Shown here: piece by piece, positions 39,201 through 49,400 of the stretch
How the letters are laid out: the number at the start of each line of letters is the position of its first letter
How positions within the stretch are numbered: position 1 is the stretch's first letter
NCBI RefSeq assembly: GCF_963576615.1
Contig: NC_088714.1
Location: 1,116,001 to 1,180,000, forward strand
DNA length: 64,000 nucleotides
Source: Watersipora subatra
Taxonomy: Eukaryota; Bryozoa; Gymnolaemata; Cheilostomatida; Watersiporidae
Reading direction: 5' to 3'
The notes under the pieces: model-generated
The model's input: only the letters and a program-made list of their open reading frames with translations
The model's database searches: none
What the model was told of the DNA's origin: nothing
Translations under genes and position numbers: made by a program

Positions 39201-40823
39201 TGTTTGTGTAGATTTATTAAGCTGAATGTCACAAGCTGAAGTATCGTTGATCGGTGCAGGTGTTTGTGTAGGTTTATTAAGCTGAATGTCACAAGCTGAA
39301 GTATCGTTGGTCGGTGCAGGTGTTTGTGTTGGTTTATTAAGCTGAATGTCACAAGCTGAAGTATCGTTGATCGGTGCAGGTGTTTGTGTAGGTTTATTAA
39401 GCTGAATGTCACAAGCTGAAGTATCGTTGATCGGTGCAGGTGTTTGTGTAGGTTTATTAAGCCGAATGTCACAAGCTGAAGTATCATTGATCGGTGCAGT
39501 TGTTTGTGTAGGTTTATTAAGCTGAATGTCACAAGCTGAAGTATCGTTGATCGGTGCAGGTGTTTGTGTAGGTTTATTAAGCTGAATATCACAAGCTGAA
39601 GTATCGTTGATCGGTGCAGGTGTTTATGTAGGTTTATTAAGCTGAATGTCACAAGCTGAAGTATCGTTGATCGGTGCAGGTGTTTGTGTAGGTTTATTAA
39701 GCTGAATGTCACAAGCTGAAGTATCGTTGATCGGTGCAGGTGTTTGTGTTGGTTTATTAAGCTGAATGTCACAAGCTGAAGTATCGTTGACCGGTGCAGG
39801 TGTTTGTGTAGGTTTATTAAGCTGAATGTCACAAGCTGAAGTATCGTTGATCGGTGCAGGTGTTTGTGTAGGTTTATTAAGCTGAATGTCACAAGCTGAA
39901 GTATCATTGATCGGTGCAGTTGTTTGTGTAGGTTTATTAAGCTGAATGTCACAAGCTGAAGTATCGTTGATCGGTGCAGGTGTTTGTGTAGGTTTATTAA
40001 GCTGAATATCACAAGCTGAAGTATCGTTGATCGGTGCAGGTGTTTATGTAGGTTTATTAAGCTGAATATCACAAGCTGAAGTATCGTTGATCGGTGCAGG
40101 TGTTTGTGTAGGTTTATTAAGCTGAATGTCACAAGCTGAAGTATCGTTGAAAGCTATCTTTTATCCTGACTTCTAACCCTGGTTTCGCATGGACAAACAG
40201 ACACCACTCTTATTCTAGTAAAAATATATTTTTATTTTAGACATATGTACATATTTTTCTTTGCCGCATAGACCTAGTTGTTTAGAAAAAAAGAGAAAAA
40301 TCAATTTAAAGTGATATTAAAAGTAAAATTATCGTAATAATGGATTAGTTTAAACCACACCAATCAGTGACACCCACTACACATTGGTCTAGTTGAAAAA
40401 TTTACAAAATGCGATCCAGGTGGTCCTACTGGGTCCGCAAGTAAATGAGCACTGCAACTAAGTCAAGTAAATGTGGTACAAATACATGCGTCATGTGAGG
40501 TAGATCAATAGACAGGCGCATAGAAAGATAATGAAATAGAGAGAGAATAAGTTTAACGCAAAATTTACTTCAACTAGTATAACTAACACACACTGTTGTA
40601 TTGTAACTATTTACCTATTGTTGTAATATCAGTTTCTATTTCTACTATTCTTGTTGAATGTTTCTGTATGTCTTCAAAATTCGTCATGTTATACCCAGTC
40701 GATATTGTATCTTACAGCGCAAGATTCACCCATTCAACCGCAGAAATGCAATTTCTTGGCTTCGTCAAGTCTACAAAGAAGAAGACGGATCACATGTCAC
40801 GGTTGACCTGGGGCACTGTCTAG
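15238..40823 (+). CDS. ORC3: ORC3, origin recognition complex subunit 3 (initiator exon unresolved)
   Basis: ORC3 is a core subunit of the nuclear origin recognition complex, which loads MCM helicases in G1. Fifteen exons join in phase: 15238-15280, 19270-19358, 19705-19816, 20080-20336, 20444-20550, 21599-21758, 22473-22586, 24253-24365, 26281-26464, 26878-26951, 30526-30650, 34004-34178, 35787-35928, 38389-38564 and 40718-40823 (TAG). Together they give 658 residues; human ORC3 has 711. Landmarks that match the family in order: [14 protein letters not shown] at the N-terminus (human KGCFVFKPNSKKRKIS), [47 protein letters not shown]...[39 protein letters not shown], and the end [19 protein letters not shown]. 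Every junction has GT/AG and compatible phase. The start codon must lie in a small upstream exon ending in phase 0; none was proved. Introns carry most of the window's repeats. Confidence 0.93.
17690..17800 (-). mobile_element. Dispersed repeat fragment, copy 1
   Basis: The reverse strand (CCATTGGCAATCTGCCAGGC onward) matches the + strand at about 46925-47020 (CCATTGGCAATGTGCCAGGC), including TTTTTAATAC and the GGGCA tract. A third partial match, GTTGCCCGAGTAATAAAAA, is at about 62118. This suggests a low-copy retroelement tail; its type is not known. Confidence 0.55.
17895..17995 (+). mobile_element. tRNA-derived SINE fragment
   Basis: TGGCCTATTGAGTAGG resembles an RNA polymerase III A box, and GGGTCGAGATCAAATC resembles a B box at the right distance. 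No folded tRNA gene is evident, so a SINE head is more likely than a tRNA. Confidence 0.5.
18093..18124. repeat. Short perfect hairpin in ORC3 intron
   Basis: CAGATTAGAGGT and ACCTCTAATCTG form a 12-bp stem around an 8-base loop. Confidence 0.75.
19500..19622. repeat. Two-copy tandem repeat of about 65 bp before an ORC3 exon
   Basis: AGTACATATTTGTACAGTAG through CTACCTCAAGTGTACATG occurs twice in tandem within the intron between the exons at 19270 and 19705. Confidence 0.8.
21010..21480. mobile_element. Dispersed repeat, copy 1 (related to 48850-49490)
   Basis: Collinear, diverged similarity to the CUB-gene intron at 48850-49490. Shared blocks include CATTTTCCACACTTGAGTC versus CACTTTCCACATTGAAGTC, CTATGACCTCT, and ACGTGTGCACAACTCCTAAT versus ACGTGGGCACAATTCCAAAT. 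Length and ends are uncertain, and no protein was recognised. Confidence 0.55.
21939..22212. mobile_element. 274-bp MITE with TA duplication
   Basis: It starts CAGTAGACGCTCCTATAGTG and ends with GGAGCCTCTACTG, the inverse of CAGTAGAGGCTCC. TA lies on both sides (21937-21938 and 22213-22214). It sits in the ORC3 intron before the 22473 exon. A degenerate relative (AGACACTCCTATAATGTAA) lies near 38797. Confidence 0.78.
22286..22488. repeat. 51-bp array that repeats an ORC3 3' splice site and exon start
   Basis: Four units of 51 bp each contain ACAAGCTAACTATATGGTG, then TACTTGTGTAG, then ATGCTGATAGCTAGCCCTCT. The last TGTGTAG (to 22472) is the acceptor of the ORC3 exon at 22473, and the bases after it in each unit are the first exon bases. 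Only the fourth copy continues into the coding exon. Copies one to three run into GACAAGCTAA, an in-frame stop. The array thus gives four tandem candidate acceptors. Confidence 0.88.
24030..24125. repeat. Degenerate 20-bp tandem repeat
   Basis: Five to six copies around AAGTTGACCCATATTTTA, upstream of the ORC3 exon at 24253. Confidence 0.75.
24424..25153. repeat. 39-41 bp minisatellite, left part
   Basis: About 18 units around TGAGTCTGTTGTTATACTGT and AGTATATTAGAGACTG. The array is interrupted at 25156 by a transposon and resumes at 25901. Confidence 0.92.
25156..25900. mobile_element. Tigger/pogo-like TIR element inside the 41-bp array
   Basis: The element is 745 bp. It starts CAGTAGAACTTCGGTC, repeats CGGTTCTCGAAC shortly after, and ends GTTCGAGAACCGAGGTTCCACTG, whose inverse starts CAGTGGAACCTCGG. 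TA lies at 25154-25155 and 25901-25902. These ends match the general Tigger/pogo pattern. Open frames within it are short, so it is non-autonomous or decayed. Confidence 0.84.
25901..25985. repeat. 39-41 bp minisatellite, right part
   Basis: About two further units after the transposon, starting TATATTGAATCTGTTGTTAC. Confidence 0.8.
27157..27535. repeat. 51-bp minisatellite in ORC3 intron
   Basis: Seven nearly identical units containing TGTGATGGTTGTACACTCC and CAACTCTCATTTGTCC. One unit is 54 bp with an extra GTT. The period is divisible by three, so both strands stay open as 17-residue repeats. These frames are not linked to the ORC3 exons. Confidence 0.94.
28402..30525. repeat. 39-bp minisatellite with 390-bp higher-order period, ending at an ORC3 acceptor
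   Basis: About 54 units of 39 bp contain GGTTGTTTGTTGTACCATTA and AAGACTTGAATGATGTT. Marked variants recur every ten units: TTGTTTATTG is found at 28681, 29071 and 29461. The last unit is cut short as GGTTATTTGTTGAAG, whose AG at 30524-30525 is the acceptor of the next ORC3 exon. The + frame is open for hundreds of codons ([13 protein letters not shown] repeats), but it is intronic and broken near 29905 and 30150. Confidence 0.94.
30896..31095. repeat. 59-bp tandem repeat, about 3.4 units
   Basis: ATCATTGCTCTATT begins units at 30896, 30955, 31014 and 31073. Each carries AGAGCAAGTCTGTAAGGCTA. Confidence 0.9.
31495..31820. repeat. 22-bp minisatellite, left part
   Basis: About 14 units around GTAAGGTCATCAGATGTATG, with period 22 after a few longer leading units. 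The array is split by the element at 31821. Confidence 0.92.
31821..33190. mobile_element. 1370-bp TIR element with repeated GGGTAATGTGGACA motifs, inside the 22-bp array
   Basis: It starts AGGAAGAAGTGGGTAATGTG and ends with CACATTACCTACTACTCCCC, which is the inverse of GGGGAGTAGTAGGTAATGTG. TA lies at 31819-31820 and 33191-33192. The motif GGGTAATGTGGACA or its complement also occurs inside the element at about 32005-32082 and 32800-32825, in both orientations. No transposase was found. The same 22-bp array flanks both ends. Confidence 0.8.
33191..33395. repeat. 22-bp minisatellite, right part
   Basis: About nine units continue the 31495-31820 array, with the same TAAGGTCATCAGATGTATGT core. 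Confidence 0.92.
33795..33965. repeat. 27-bp minisatellite
   Basis: About six units of TTGCTATAAGATATTCTATG plus TATCTTG. It ends about 40 bases before the acceptor of the ORC3 exon at 34004. Confidence 0.9.
34535..35065. repeat. 17-bp minisatellite
   Basis: About 30 units of GGTATGGTTGAACGGGT with a few variants and length changes. Three units make 51 bp, so the reverse strand reads as proline-rich 17-residue repeats, which I regard as non-coding. Confidence 0.92.
35475..35572. repeat. Short GC-rich tandem repeat
   Basis: Three copies of ATGGTGGTGCGGGTGC-like sequence, each followed by GGGTGTGATCACA, with a period of about 30-40 bp. Confidence 0.75.
36150..37560 (-). pseudogene. Decayed LINE reverse transcriptase in ORC3 intron
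   Basis: The reverse strand carries a broken non-LTR reverse transcriptase. From 37560 downward: [33 protein letters not shown], then [20 protein letters not shown] and [14 protein letters not shown], then LPETQC. After frame shifts come IDFTMAFDMVSR-like sequence and NGV.Q...[10 protein letters not shown], and near 36300 [13 protein letters not shown]. The order matches RT motifs 1-5 of mollusc-type L2/RTE-like LINEs. The catalytic YADD box was not recognised, and several frameshifts and stops are present, so it is dead. It is oriented opposite to ORC3. Confidence 0.8.
37790..38245. repeat. 41-bp minisatellite
   Basis: Eleven nearly identical units contain ACAATAGAGGTTTGTTAGGC and TAGAGCCGCTAGAGTG. 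It ends about 140 bases before the ORC3 exon at 38389. Confidence 0.95.
38790..39030. mobile_element. Degenerate relative of the 21939 MITE
   Basis: The left end AGACACTCCTATAATGTAA resembles the MITE end at 21939, and GGGTCTCTATTATGTA near 39012 could be the inverse end. The ends have decayed and no clear TA duplication is left. Confidence 0.4.
39125..40150. repeat. 60-bp minisatellite with 420-bp higher-order period
   Basis: About 17 units in perfect 60-bp register contain GATCGGTGCAGGTGTTTGTG, TAGGTTTATTAAGCTGAAT and CACAAGCTGAAGTATCGTT. Marker variants recur seven units apart: GTGTTGG at 39327 and 39747, CAGTTG in the units at 39481 and 39901, and TTTATGTA in the units at 39601 and 40021. 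The minus strand is open for 313 codons as 20-residue repeats, judged non-coding. Confidence 0.95.
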
Positions 40824-40945
40824 TGGCTGCCACAGCGGTTGACTTGAGGTACTGTGTAGTGGCTGCCACAGCGGTTGACCTGGGGTACTGTGTGGTGGCT
40901 GCAACAGCGGTTGACTTGGAGTACTGTTTAGTGGCTGCCAAAGAC
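40799..40945 (+). repeat. 36-bp array spanning the ORC3 stop codon
   Basis: Four units of 36 bp. The first is the ORC3 C-terminal codons (RLTWGTV, stop at 40821) plus 12 bases of 3' UTR. The next three repeat CGGTTGACCTGGGGTACTGT and TAGTGGCTGCCACAG with changes. The third unit has TGG where the first has TAG. The array lies in the 3' UTR and in the terminal exon. Confidence 0.87.
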
Positions 40946-40949
40946 ATTA

Positions 40950-42000
40950 TCTCTTGTCATTAATAGCCCAAAGTTGGTGTTTTAGAAACGGGTCTTTCCG
41001 TATTGTTCAGCTCTTGACAATTGTAGGATCTTGTAGATGGTTTTATAAATAATCCCTTTGCTGTTTTGTATCTTCGTGTTTCATTGTACATAGTATTTTT
41101 ATCTCTTTGATTTTTCATCAATGATGTAAAAGTGTAAATTTTATTTTTAGCATTGCTACGGTTTCTATACATACATTGATCATCTTAACCTGTCCACTTG
41201 TTAACAGTTGGCATATACAGATACATACTTCATCGAACAATTCAAGCTGGTCGTTTATTATTTTAAAATGTTGATATTGTACAAGCACTTTCGTTTTTAA
41301 ACATTGCTAGAGATATGTCTTCATCAGTGAGCCTAAGCTTTATTACCTGTTTCTTTACCTGTAATAACATTACATGTATTATTATTATGTATTATTATAT
41401 GTACTATTTATTGCGTAATTAGATGTCAGTAATCTCAATGACCTCTTCAAATTGGCGCTAATTGCTAGTTCCCTTTAACCTTCAGTACATTATTGCATTC
41501 AATGTTCTCTGTTCAGTTCTCCGCCCGGTTACCCGTGGACAAATAATGGTCTTAACAGAACATTGTATGACATTGACACGGTAAAGTTACTTTCCTCTTC
41601 CGTTTGATTCAGTGGCCATTATGGTCTGCGCGAGTGTAATGCTGTGAATGACGTCAAATCTTTGTGTGTAATGACATATTGCTTCTGAATGTAAGACAAA
41701 TACATTCATCCCTTCAACCTGTTTCTACCTGTTCAGCTTGTCAAAGAGAGAATTATATTTTATGTACATGTTTTCAGTCATTCTTAGCAGTCAGCCTTGC
41801 TTCATGGTATAACTGCTCTCTCGAGGTCGATAGTTTTGCCCAATTCATTCTTCATATTGTCAACTCTCAATGGATATATATATATTAATCTTAAATAAAA
41901 CATGTACACATGTAGGTATTTAGCCAAGACATCTCTTTATATATAGTATATGTAGTTTACACTGTAAAGTAAAGTGCTCAATAATTGAGTCAATTAGAGC
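40950..42000. other. ORC3 3' flank, no gene recognised
   Basis: No exon or conserved protein segment was found. A TATAAA-type poly(A) variant occurs at about 41044, but no clear AATAAA lies just after the ORC3 stop. Short open frames here show no family resemblance. Confidence 0.4.
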
Positions 42001-42006
42001 TGTGTA

Positions 42007-42133
42007 TGAAGTTTATTAAAAACTACAGGGTAAAATCATTACTACTATTAGTTTCATGCAATCGCGTTGGAACGCGATTGCATGAAACTATTAGTAGTTA
42101 TGATTTTAACCTGTAGCTTTTAATAAACTTCAT
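42007..42133. repeat. Long near-perfect palindrome (foldback)
   Basis: Arms of about 60 bp start ATGAAGTTTATTAAAAACTA and return as TAGCTTTTAATAAACTTCAT. The centre is CAATCGCGTTGGAACGCGATTG. There are only a few mismatches. It lies between ORC3 and the CUB gene, next to a TA-dinucleotide run. Confidence 0.88.
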
Positions 42134-42317
42134 ATATATATATATATAGCTTAGACCAGCCACTGTACATAACCTACACACTCTGTGTAGATAAGCCTGG
42201 AAATAGTTGCACACACGGAAGTGCATTTGGTGCAAATTTTTTGTGTGAGCAATCCCTCCAAGTACGAGTATGATGTCTGCTAAGCTTACTGCAAGCAGAC
42301 AAGTGTTTTAAAAGCCA

Positions 42318-42532
42318 TAGTTGCACAAACAATGGCTCTGCGATCTTGCCTGGACATGTCTGTGTCCAGTGGCAAGGATACCAACAACTGGAGACATGCC
42401 AAGCTGCAGAGAGCAAGTCAAGGTTAGATGTTATTCCTGCCACCAGCAGCCTTTTTGGGAGTTCAACCCCAACCTGTTGTTTGAAAGTCGCATCCTAGGC
42501 GAAGGCTCCTCTCTCAGTGAAGAAAGCTGTCA
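42318..42532 (-). mobile_element. tRNA-derived SINE, copy 1
   Basis: The reverse strand starts with an A-box-like CCTTCGCCTAGGATGCG and a B-box-like GGTTGGGGTTGAACTCCC. The body, with GGAATAACATCTAACC, GGCATGTCTCCAG and CGCAGAGCCATTGTTTGTGC, matches the reverse strand of 57092-57302 collinearly. Confidence 0.75.
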
Positions 42533-43327
42533 ATACTCACAGACATACTTGAGATTGATAACTAGTTGCCTACTCATACATAATACATGTAGTTATTATC
42601 TATTCAACGGCTCTAATATAGGCTGATGTTAATAGAGTAAATTTAATCTTCTCTGGTCTCTTCCGAGTATTCTCAACATTGTGTTACTAGAAAGATTCGT
42701 ATGTTTTGCAGTGTCTTGTAAGCTCCATATACTACACATGGTGAATGAATGCATAGAATTTCTTTTAAATGATGAAAGAGAGCTTTTAAAATTCTCCTTT
42801 TGTTTTGTAAAAATAGTCTTTTAGCACCATTCAATACAAGATCCAAGCTTGAACCTGGTCGGCTCCAAGAAAAGCAAACTCCTAGTAGCTTACTGAATCC
42901 TTTTGAAGAGAGGCAGGCTGCAGCTAGACATTCAGAGACAATTTGTATTGATAGGAATCAGTACCTTTTTTTGTAAGAACAGTTAGGTAGCTAGCTAAGG
43001 ATAACCGACATTTTTCTCGGCTCTCTCTTCCATTAATCCATGAGTTCTCATTAGTACCTAGTCACCAAATAAGGTATTTGAATCTTTGCTAAACTGTCAC
43101 TACTATTAAGACCTATAAGGATTGCCAGTTTGGGGCCCCTTCAAGGTTCCATAGCAAAGCACTTGCTGTCATGTGTCATGCCTCAAGTCTCGACTTAATA
43201 ACTGTATCACTGACCGTAGCATCACCCTGCCACTATTCGCAGGTGAGATTGCGAGATAGGCAAACCTTACGTAATGTCATATAGTTTGAACCATGCATCA
43301 CTAACTGTTGCGCAACTTTCCACAAAC

Positions 43328-43335
43328 TATAAAAG
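43328..43335 (+). promoter_or_regulatory. TATA box of the CUB-protein gene
   Basis: TATAAAAG lies 73 bases before the ATG at 43401, leaving room for a start site near 43360 and a 5' UTR of about 40 bases. Its position and sequence match a classical core promoter. Confidence 0.7.
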
Positions 43336-43400
43336 GTCCCATACGCTAAATATCTAACCATTCTGTGAAATAGCTTTATAGAGCTTGGGTGTAACTCAAT

Positions 43401-46400
43401 ATGGCGGATATAACATCAATAATAATCATACTGTTGGGTAAGTGTATTAATACAAACTCAGCCCGTTTCTTACTTTCGTAATGAAATCAAAGTAGACATA
43501 AAACCTTGTAGTTACTTAAACTCTACTTTGTCTGGTTAGCATCTACATGTACGTTACAGCTAGGATGTTTACTAGTCAACATATGATATGCTGACGGTTT
43601 GCTGTACTATAGATTCTGCTTACCAGAAGGAGGTCGTCCCTTATTATACACTATTCTCTGCTTAGTGTTGTATAAACTTGTTGAAAAGTTTTTCATTTTT
43701 GGGAAAGTTGTCTGTTTCCTAAGACGAGTTTGTGCATTTTTTAATGCAGACAGTTTATCATTTAATTGAAGTTATCTATTAGAGATTTTCTTTAGCTCGA
43801 TGGATATTTTTCATTTTTAATGGAAGTCGTTTAATTCTTCATAAAAATGGTTTGTTTTTTAATACAAAGTGTTTGTTTATCTATATTCTGGTAGAAATAC
43901 CTATGCCTACGTGTCTATGCCAGACTTAAAGTCAGCAACTGTTAATAGACATTGCCTATAGTTTTAGCTGAGTTAAATTAAATAATTAAATAACAATTAA
44001 ATAAAAATTAAATAACATATGCATTAAATGGTGAGAAGATTTGGCCTACAATTTAGTTTTATTGTGGAGCCAAGTATTAATTGTTTGCAGAATGACACAG
44101 TGCTTATGAGAAAATAGAGCGGACAGCAGATCTGATATTTTTATTTCAAAGGATTTCTCTTTAGGTGGAATTGTATTTTCTCTATCGTTATATTGCAGTC
44201 GGTACTGCTAGTGGGTACAAGACATACACTGCCATAGACGACAAGTTTATAGGGTGCTTTGGACACATTCATTCTCCAAACTTTCCAAAGCAATATGCAA
44301 ATGGTGACAGCGGCAAGTACAACATTACCGTGCCTGATGGCCATGTGAGTAGCCTCTGAATCTAAACTATTTATCTATATCTCTCTATCTCTGACCAATC
44401 GGTAATGGCTGGCTTTAAAACCATCCTTTTGCCTTGAGCTTTAATATGCATAAGTAATTTCATAACCAAAATGTATAGCGGTGTACTCATCTTTGTGTAA
44501 CAGTTTGTGACGCTGCGAGTACAGTTCTTAGACCTAGAGTCAAGCCAGGGTTGCACCGATGACTATGTTGCCTTATACGATGGTCCCAGCTACTCCTACC
44601 CACTAATCATGAGGATCTGTGGCCATGGGGTGAGTCTGTCAGTAATAAGGCTAATACTACTTTTATAGTAAGTGGCGATCTACTGACTCACACAAATCAG
44701 TAGAAATTATTGTTTTAAGACTACAGTCATACTTCAACTTACGAGCTTAATGCGTTCCGAGACTGAGCTCGTATGTCAATTTACTCGCATGTTGGTGCAA
44801 TTAATTTATATATAGAACAATTAAATATATATTGATTGGTTTCCATACTCTAAAAAAAGGCAAATAAAACACTCAAAACAAGATGTTGTAACAGAAAGAA
44901 CATGTTGGCTATTGTCCTTACGTACTACATGCTTTCAAAAAGCAACAAATAAAAAATAATGCAAGGAAATGTGATTAATTAAAATGTAAAATTAAATACA
45001 TACAATAGCAGTTAACACTCGCATTTGCCAGGGAGGGAGATATAAGTTATCCTTCGTTACAACAGTTGACTTTGATAAATTTAGATTTTATCAAAGTGTT
45101 AAAAGACAAACTTAGAAGCAAACCTAAAAGCAAACTTTCATTTTCAACTAAACGTAATTAAAATTTCTTCGGCGCTCATAGTTTGAAATTTCTCACTGGT
45201 TAGCGAGAAATCTTTCCTTTTTTTCGCTTTCACGACTAGCCGGCCGTTTTAAGATAAACCTATCTAAGGACGTTTGCCTTTGTCGCCCTTGCAACATGTC
45301 GCGATTAGGACGAACACAGGTGTCGTCACAAATGGTTAACACACGATCACTAGCCAACTTGTCCGAATGTCTATTAAACAGTTTGGATAGATAGCGCCGG
45401 CCTTTTCACATTGCATCGTTTCAGTTACGCTGTCACCGGCCAATTGTTTGTCCAATGCCATCAGCGGTCGTGAAGATCGCTGCACCGTTTAGAAACTATG
45501 GCTAGTCCTTTTGCGAACTAAATGCCCTGAATATAATCCTTCTGTTTGATAATTATGAATGTATTTCTGTCATATTGCCGAGCTATCTGAATCACGCATA
45601 CACATTTCGCATATTTTTCAATACTTTTCCGTTTAATATCGACTGTTATCATTTGCTTTTTCTTTGTATTATCTTTCATTTTACTGGCAAACTTTCGGTC
45701 TACGCACAGTACTTTTAATTCACATAATTCTGCACAGAAAATCGTGCACAAAAAAACACGGTACAACAGTATAACCTGAGCAGTTGAAAAATACAGAGTG
45801 ATGCTGTTCTAATAAAACACCTCCGACATACTTGGCAACTCACTCAAGTGCTCGTATCTCAAACATGGCTCGTATGTTAGTGCTAAAACTTGCTAGAAAG
45901 CTGGCTCGTATCTTAAGTTTCTCGTACGTTGGAGCACTCGTAAGTTGAAGTATTACTGTATGTGACCAAAAGAGAGGGAAGAGAACATGTATTACTACCC
46001 CAGTCATGCTAAATTCTGTGCTAGCTACCAGCCTTTAAGATTGGATCAGATAAGCTGACACTGTGTGCATGCCATAGCTTCCAGAACATTCCATTTATAA
46101 ATCCAACTCATTTCTGGAATCCTGTTGAGAATAGATACCATGCCACGAGCTGGGATGATGTGAAAGCAAAATGGCCAACTTAACAAATAGGCTAACGCAA
46201 GAATGGCCTTCATTTATTGCTTGTCTAATCCATCTGGAAAGTGCTGTCAGTAGATATAGTAATGCTGTTCTACTCGCATTCCTAGGAGCTTTTTAGATCT
46301 CACGCGCAAAAATTGAGCTAATCAGTAATGGAAATCATGTACGTTACAGGTGAACAGAGAATACAAAGCCTCAGGAAATACAATGTTTGTACACTTTATG

Positions 46401-49400
46401 TCTAACTCTCAAGTGGCTGGTCTTGGCTTCCAATTGGCTTATTACGCAACAGCAGAGAGCTCCACTAAAGGTCACTTCAACCTTTCTTTTTTTGCGCTAA
46501 ACTTTGTTCAGACTGTCTACCGCCTGATTTTTATTTTTGAGCATGTGTGCTCTTCAGTTGCACTTGATACATCGACCCTTATAAGCATATATCTTTTGTA
46601 AACAGTGCAAGTTGGCAAGCAATAACTCATGCAGCTATATATATAAATCTCATTGTTTGTGTCGTCTGTAATTTGGTCTGTCCAGCTATAGCTATTAGTA
46701 TTTAGCCATGAAGAATCCATATCACAGAAGATTAGATTTCGGAACCTCCCGTTCACCAGGCAATAAACTAACCCATTGAGCTAGCAAGATGCAATTGATT
46801 CATTAGGTTATCTGGTTATCTACTCTGAAATACGCATAGCACTCTGTATTACAGCGCAACATCACTAAATCTTGCTCTCACAGCTCTTATTAGTAAATTT
46901 AGCAATACTAGCTTACTCAAATTAGCCATTGGCAATGTGCCAGGCTAATGGCAGTAGCAAGCAACTACATTACCTGCCACTATTTATAAACTGTTTTTAA
47001 TACCCGTGCAACCTGGGCATTAGGCTAATCACTCATATAGTGCATCCCTTTAGCAGCCATTTAGCCGGTCATCAGGTAGCCAACCTCTCAAAATAATTTT
47101 TAATACTTTTCACAAAAAATGCTCAGGTTTTAAAATTGAAGAATGGTTTATCTTGTAGGTAAAAGGTGTCAGGGAGCAAACGATCCTGGTTTAGTGAGTG
47201 CCTGCTCAGGAGGATTCAAGTTTCTTACCTTTCGCAGTGGAACTTTAGAAACTGATGGCTATCCCCGCACCATCCAAAAGCAAAAGTACTGTAATTGGGC
47301 AATCGACGCGTCAAGTAAGGGTCTAAGATTGGCAATAAGCTATTCTGAGTCTACAGTGAAATAAGCGTTTGGGTCATTTAGGGATCAGTAAGAAATGTTT
47401 ATTAAAATCAAATCTTTATTTTCATTCATTTGCTGTAAAATGCCTGGCACCTTGTAACTCAACCAAGCTAGGTGCATATTTGCATTTTTCGTCTAACAGG
47501 TCTAGAGGGACCTGTGCTATAGTTGAACAGCAAGTTCAACAAGTGTTTCATATAAACTACTACTACTATCACTACTACTACTACTACTACTACTACATAG
47601 ATGTAATCGAACTACATAGATGTGATTGAACTACATAGATGTAATCGAACTACAAAGATGTATTTATATTACACACAAGTACTTGAACTACATAAAAGCA
47701 CTCCAGTGCCATAGAAGTACTCCAACTATATATAAGTCCTCCAATTACATAGAAATACTACAACGACATAGAAACCAAATAAGGTCAAGTGTCACAACAC
47801 TTGAAAGTTGCTCTAAGCTGACACAGTCTAACAGAGATTGAGGCTCAAGACTAGCAGAGTTTTTTCTATTCTACTCCATCATAGGTCTATAATTCCCTCA
47901 ATGATTTTTTTTATATAGGCCAACTTATATAGGCCAATTTATATAGGCCAATTTATATAGGCCAACTTATATAGGCCAACTTATATAGGCCAACTTATAT
48001 AGGCCAACTTATATAGGCCAACTTATATAGGCCAACTTATATAAGTCAGCTTATATAGGCCAACTTATATAGGCCAACTTATATAGGCTAACTTACATAG
48101 ACCAACTTATATAGGCCAACTTATATAGGCCAATTTATATAGGCCAATTTATATAGGCCAGCTTATATAGGCCAACTTATATAGGCCAACTTATATAGGC
48201 CAACTTATATAGGCCAACTTATATCGGCCAACTTATATAGGCCAACCTATATAGGCCAACTTATATAGGCCAACTTATATACACCAACTTATATAGGCCA
48301 ACTTATATAGGCCAACTTATATAGGCCAACTTATATACACCAACTTATATAGGCCAACTTAGACTTGTAGAAAAAGTTATGAATGAAAATTTCAAGTACC
48401 TGAGATTTTTATGTCATTCTATTAGTAAATCCATGAATTCTTTCTTCTACAATTGACTAACACCATCTCATATCACCTGCCCGTGCACATAATTGACAGT
48501 ACTTGAAGATTCCTTCAATTTTTTTCATTCATACGCCAGCTGAATGCTAATTGTTATAGAGAATACATTTGCTCCTGTTTTAGGCTATGGCAGCAGCATT
48601 ACGCTGACTTGGGGCAAGTATTTCACCATCCAGATGACCTATCAGTGCACCAATTACCTTGCTATTATCCATCCTGAACCTAATCAGCCAGCGGGTAAGC
48701 GTATTCAATTCTCGCTATGTTTTCATGAGACAGTTAATCTCGCTCTGTTTTCATGAGACAGTTAATCTCGCTATGTTTTCATGAGACGGTTAATCTCGCT
48801 ATGTTTTCATGAGACAGTTAATCTCGCTATGTTTTCATGAGACAGTTAATCCCTGACAAAAGCCGGCAAGTCGAACGAGTTTTATTTTCACTAATTTTTA
48901 TTGAACATTTCATGCTTGTGAAAGATGGAAACGGCACTTGTGAATCATACTCAAAAAAATCCGCGCAAACGACTCAACTTAAAACACTTTCCACATTGAA
49001 GTCATTCCAATTTCAAAAGTGTAGTGCTAAGTAAGACAAAAGTGCGGCGCTATGACCAAAAGTGTAGAGCTAAGTAAGACAGAAGTGCGGCGCTATGACC
49101 AAAAGTGTAGCGCTAAGTAAGACAGAAGTGCGGCGCTATAACCAAAAGTGTAGCGCTAAGTAAGACAGAAGTGCGGCGCTATGACCAAAAGTGTAGCGCT
49201 AAGTAAGACAGAGGTGCAGCGCTATGACCAAAAGTGTAGCGCTAAGTAAGACAGAAGTGCGGCGCTATGACCAAAAGTGTAGCGCTAAGTAAGACAGAAG
49301 TGCGGCGCTATGACCTCTGGATTAGAAATCCTTTTAATCTGCAACACGCAAATGTCCATGGAAGCACGATACATCAACGTGGGCACAATTCCAAATCCGC

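Noticed and set aside
39191..40132. 313-codon minus-strand open frame
   Set aside because: It is the 60-bp array read on the reverse strand; every 20 residues repeat and there is no start, splice or domain support.
47315..47364. Extension of the CUB exon to the in-frame stop at about 47362
   Set aside because: The donor at 47315 (CAA|GTAAGG) and the next exon at 48584 continue the CUB fold in phase; the extension reads through intron.
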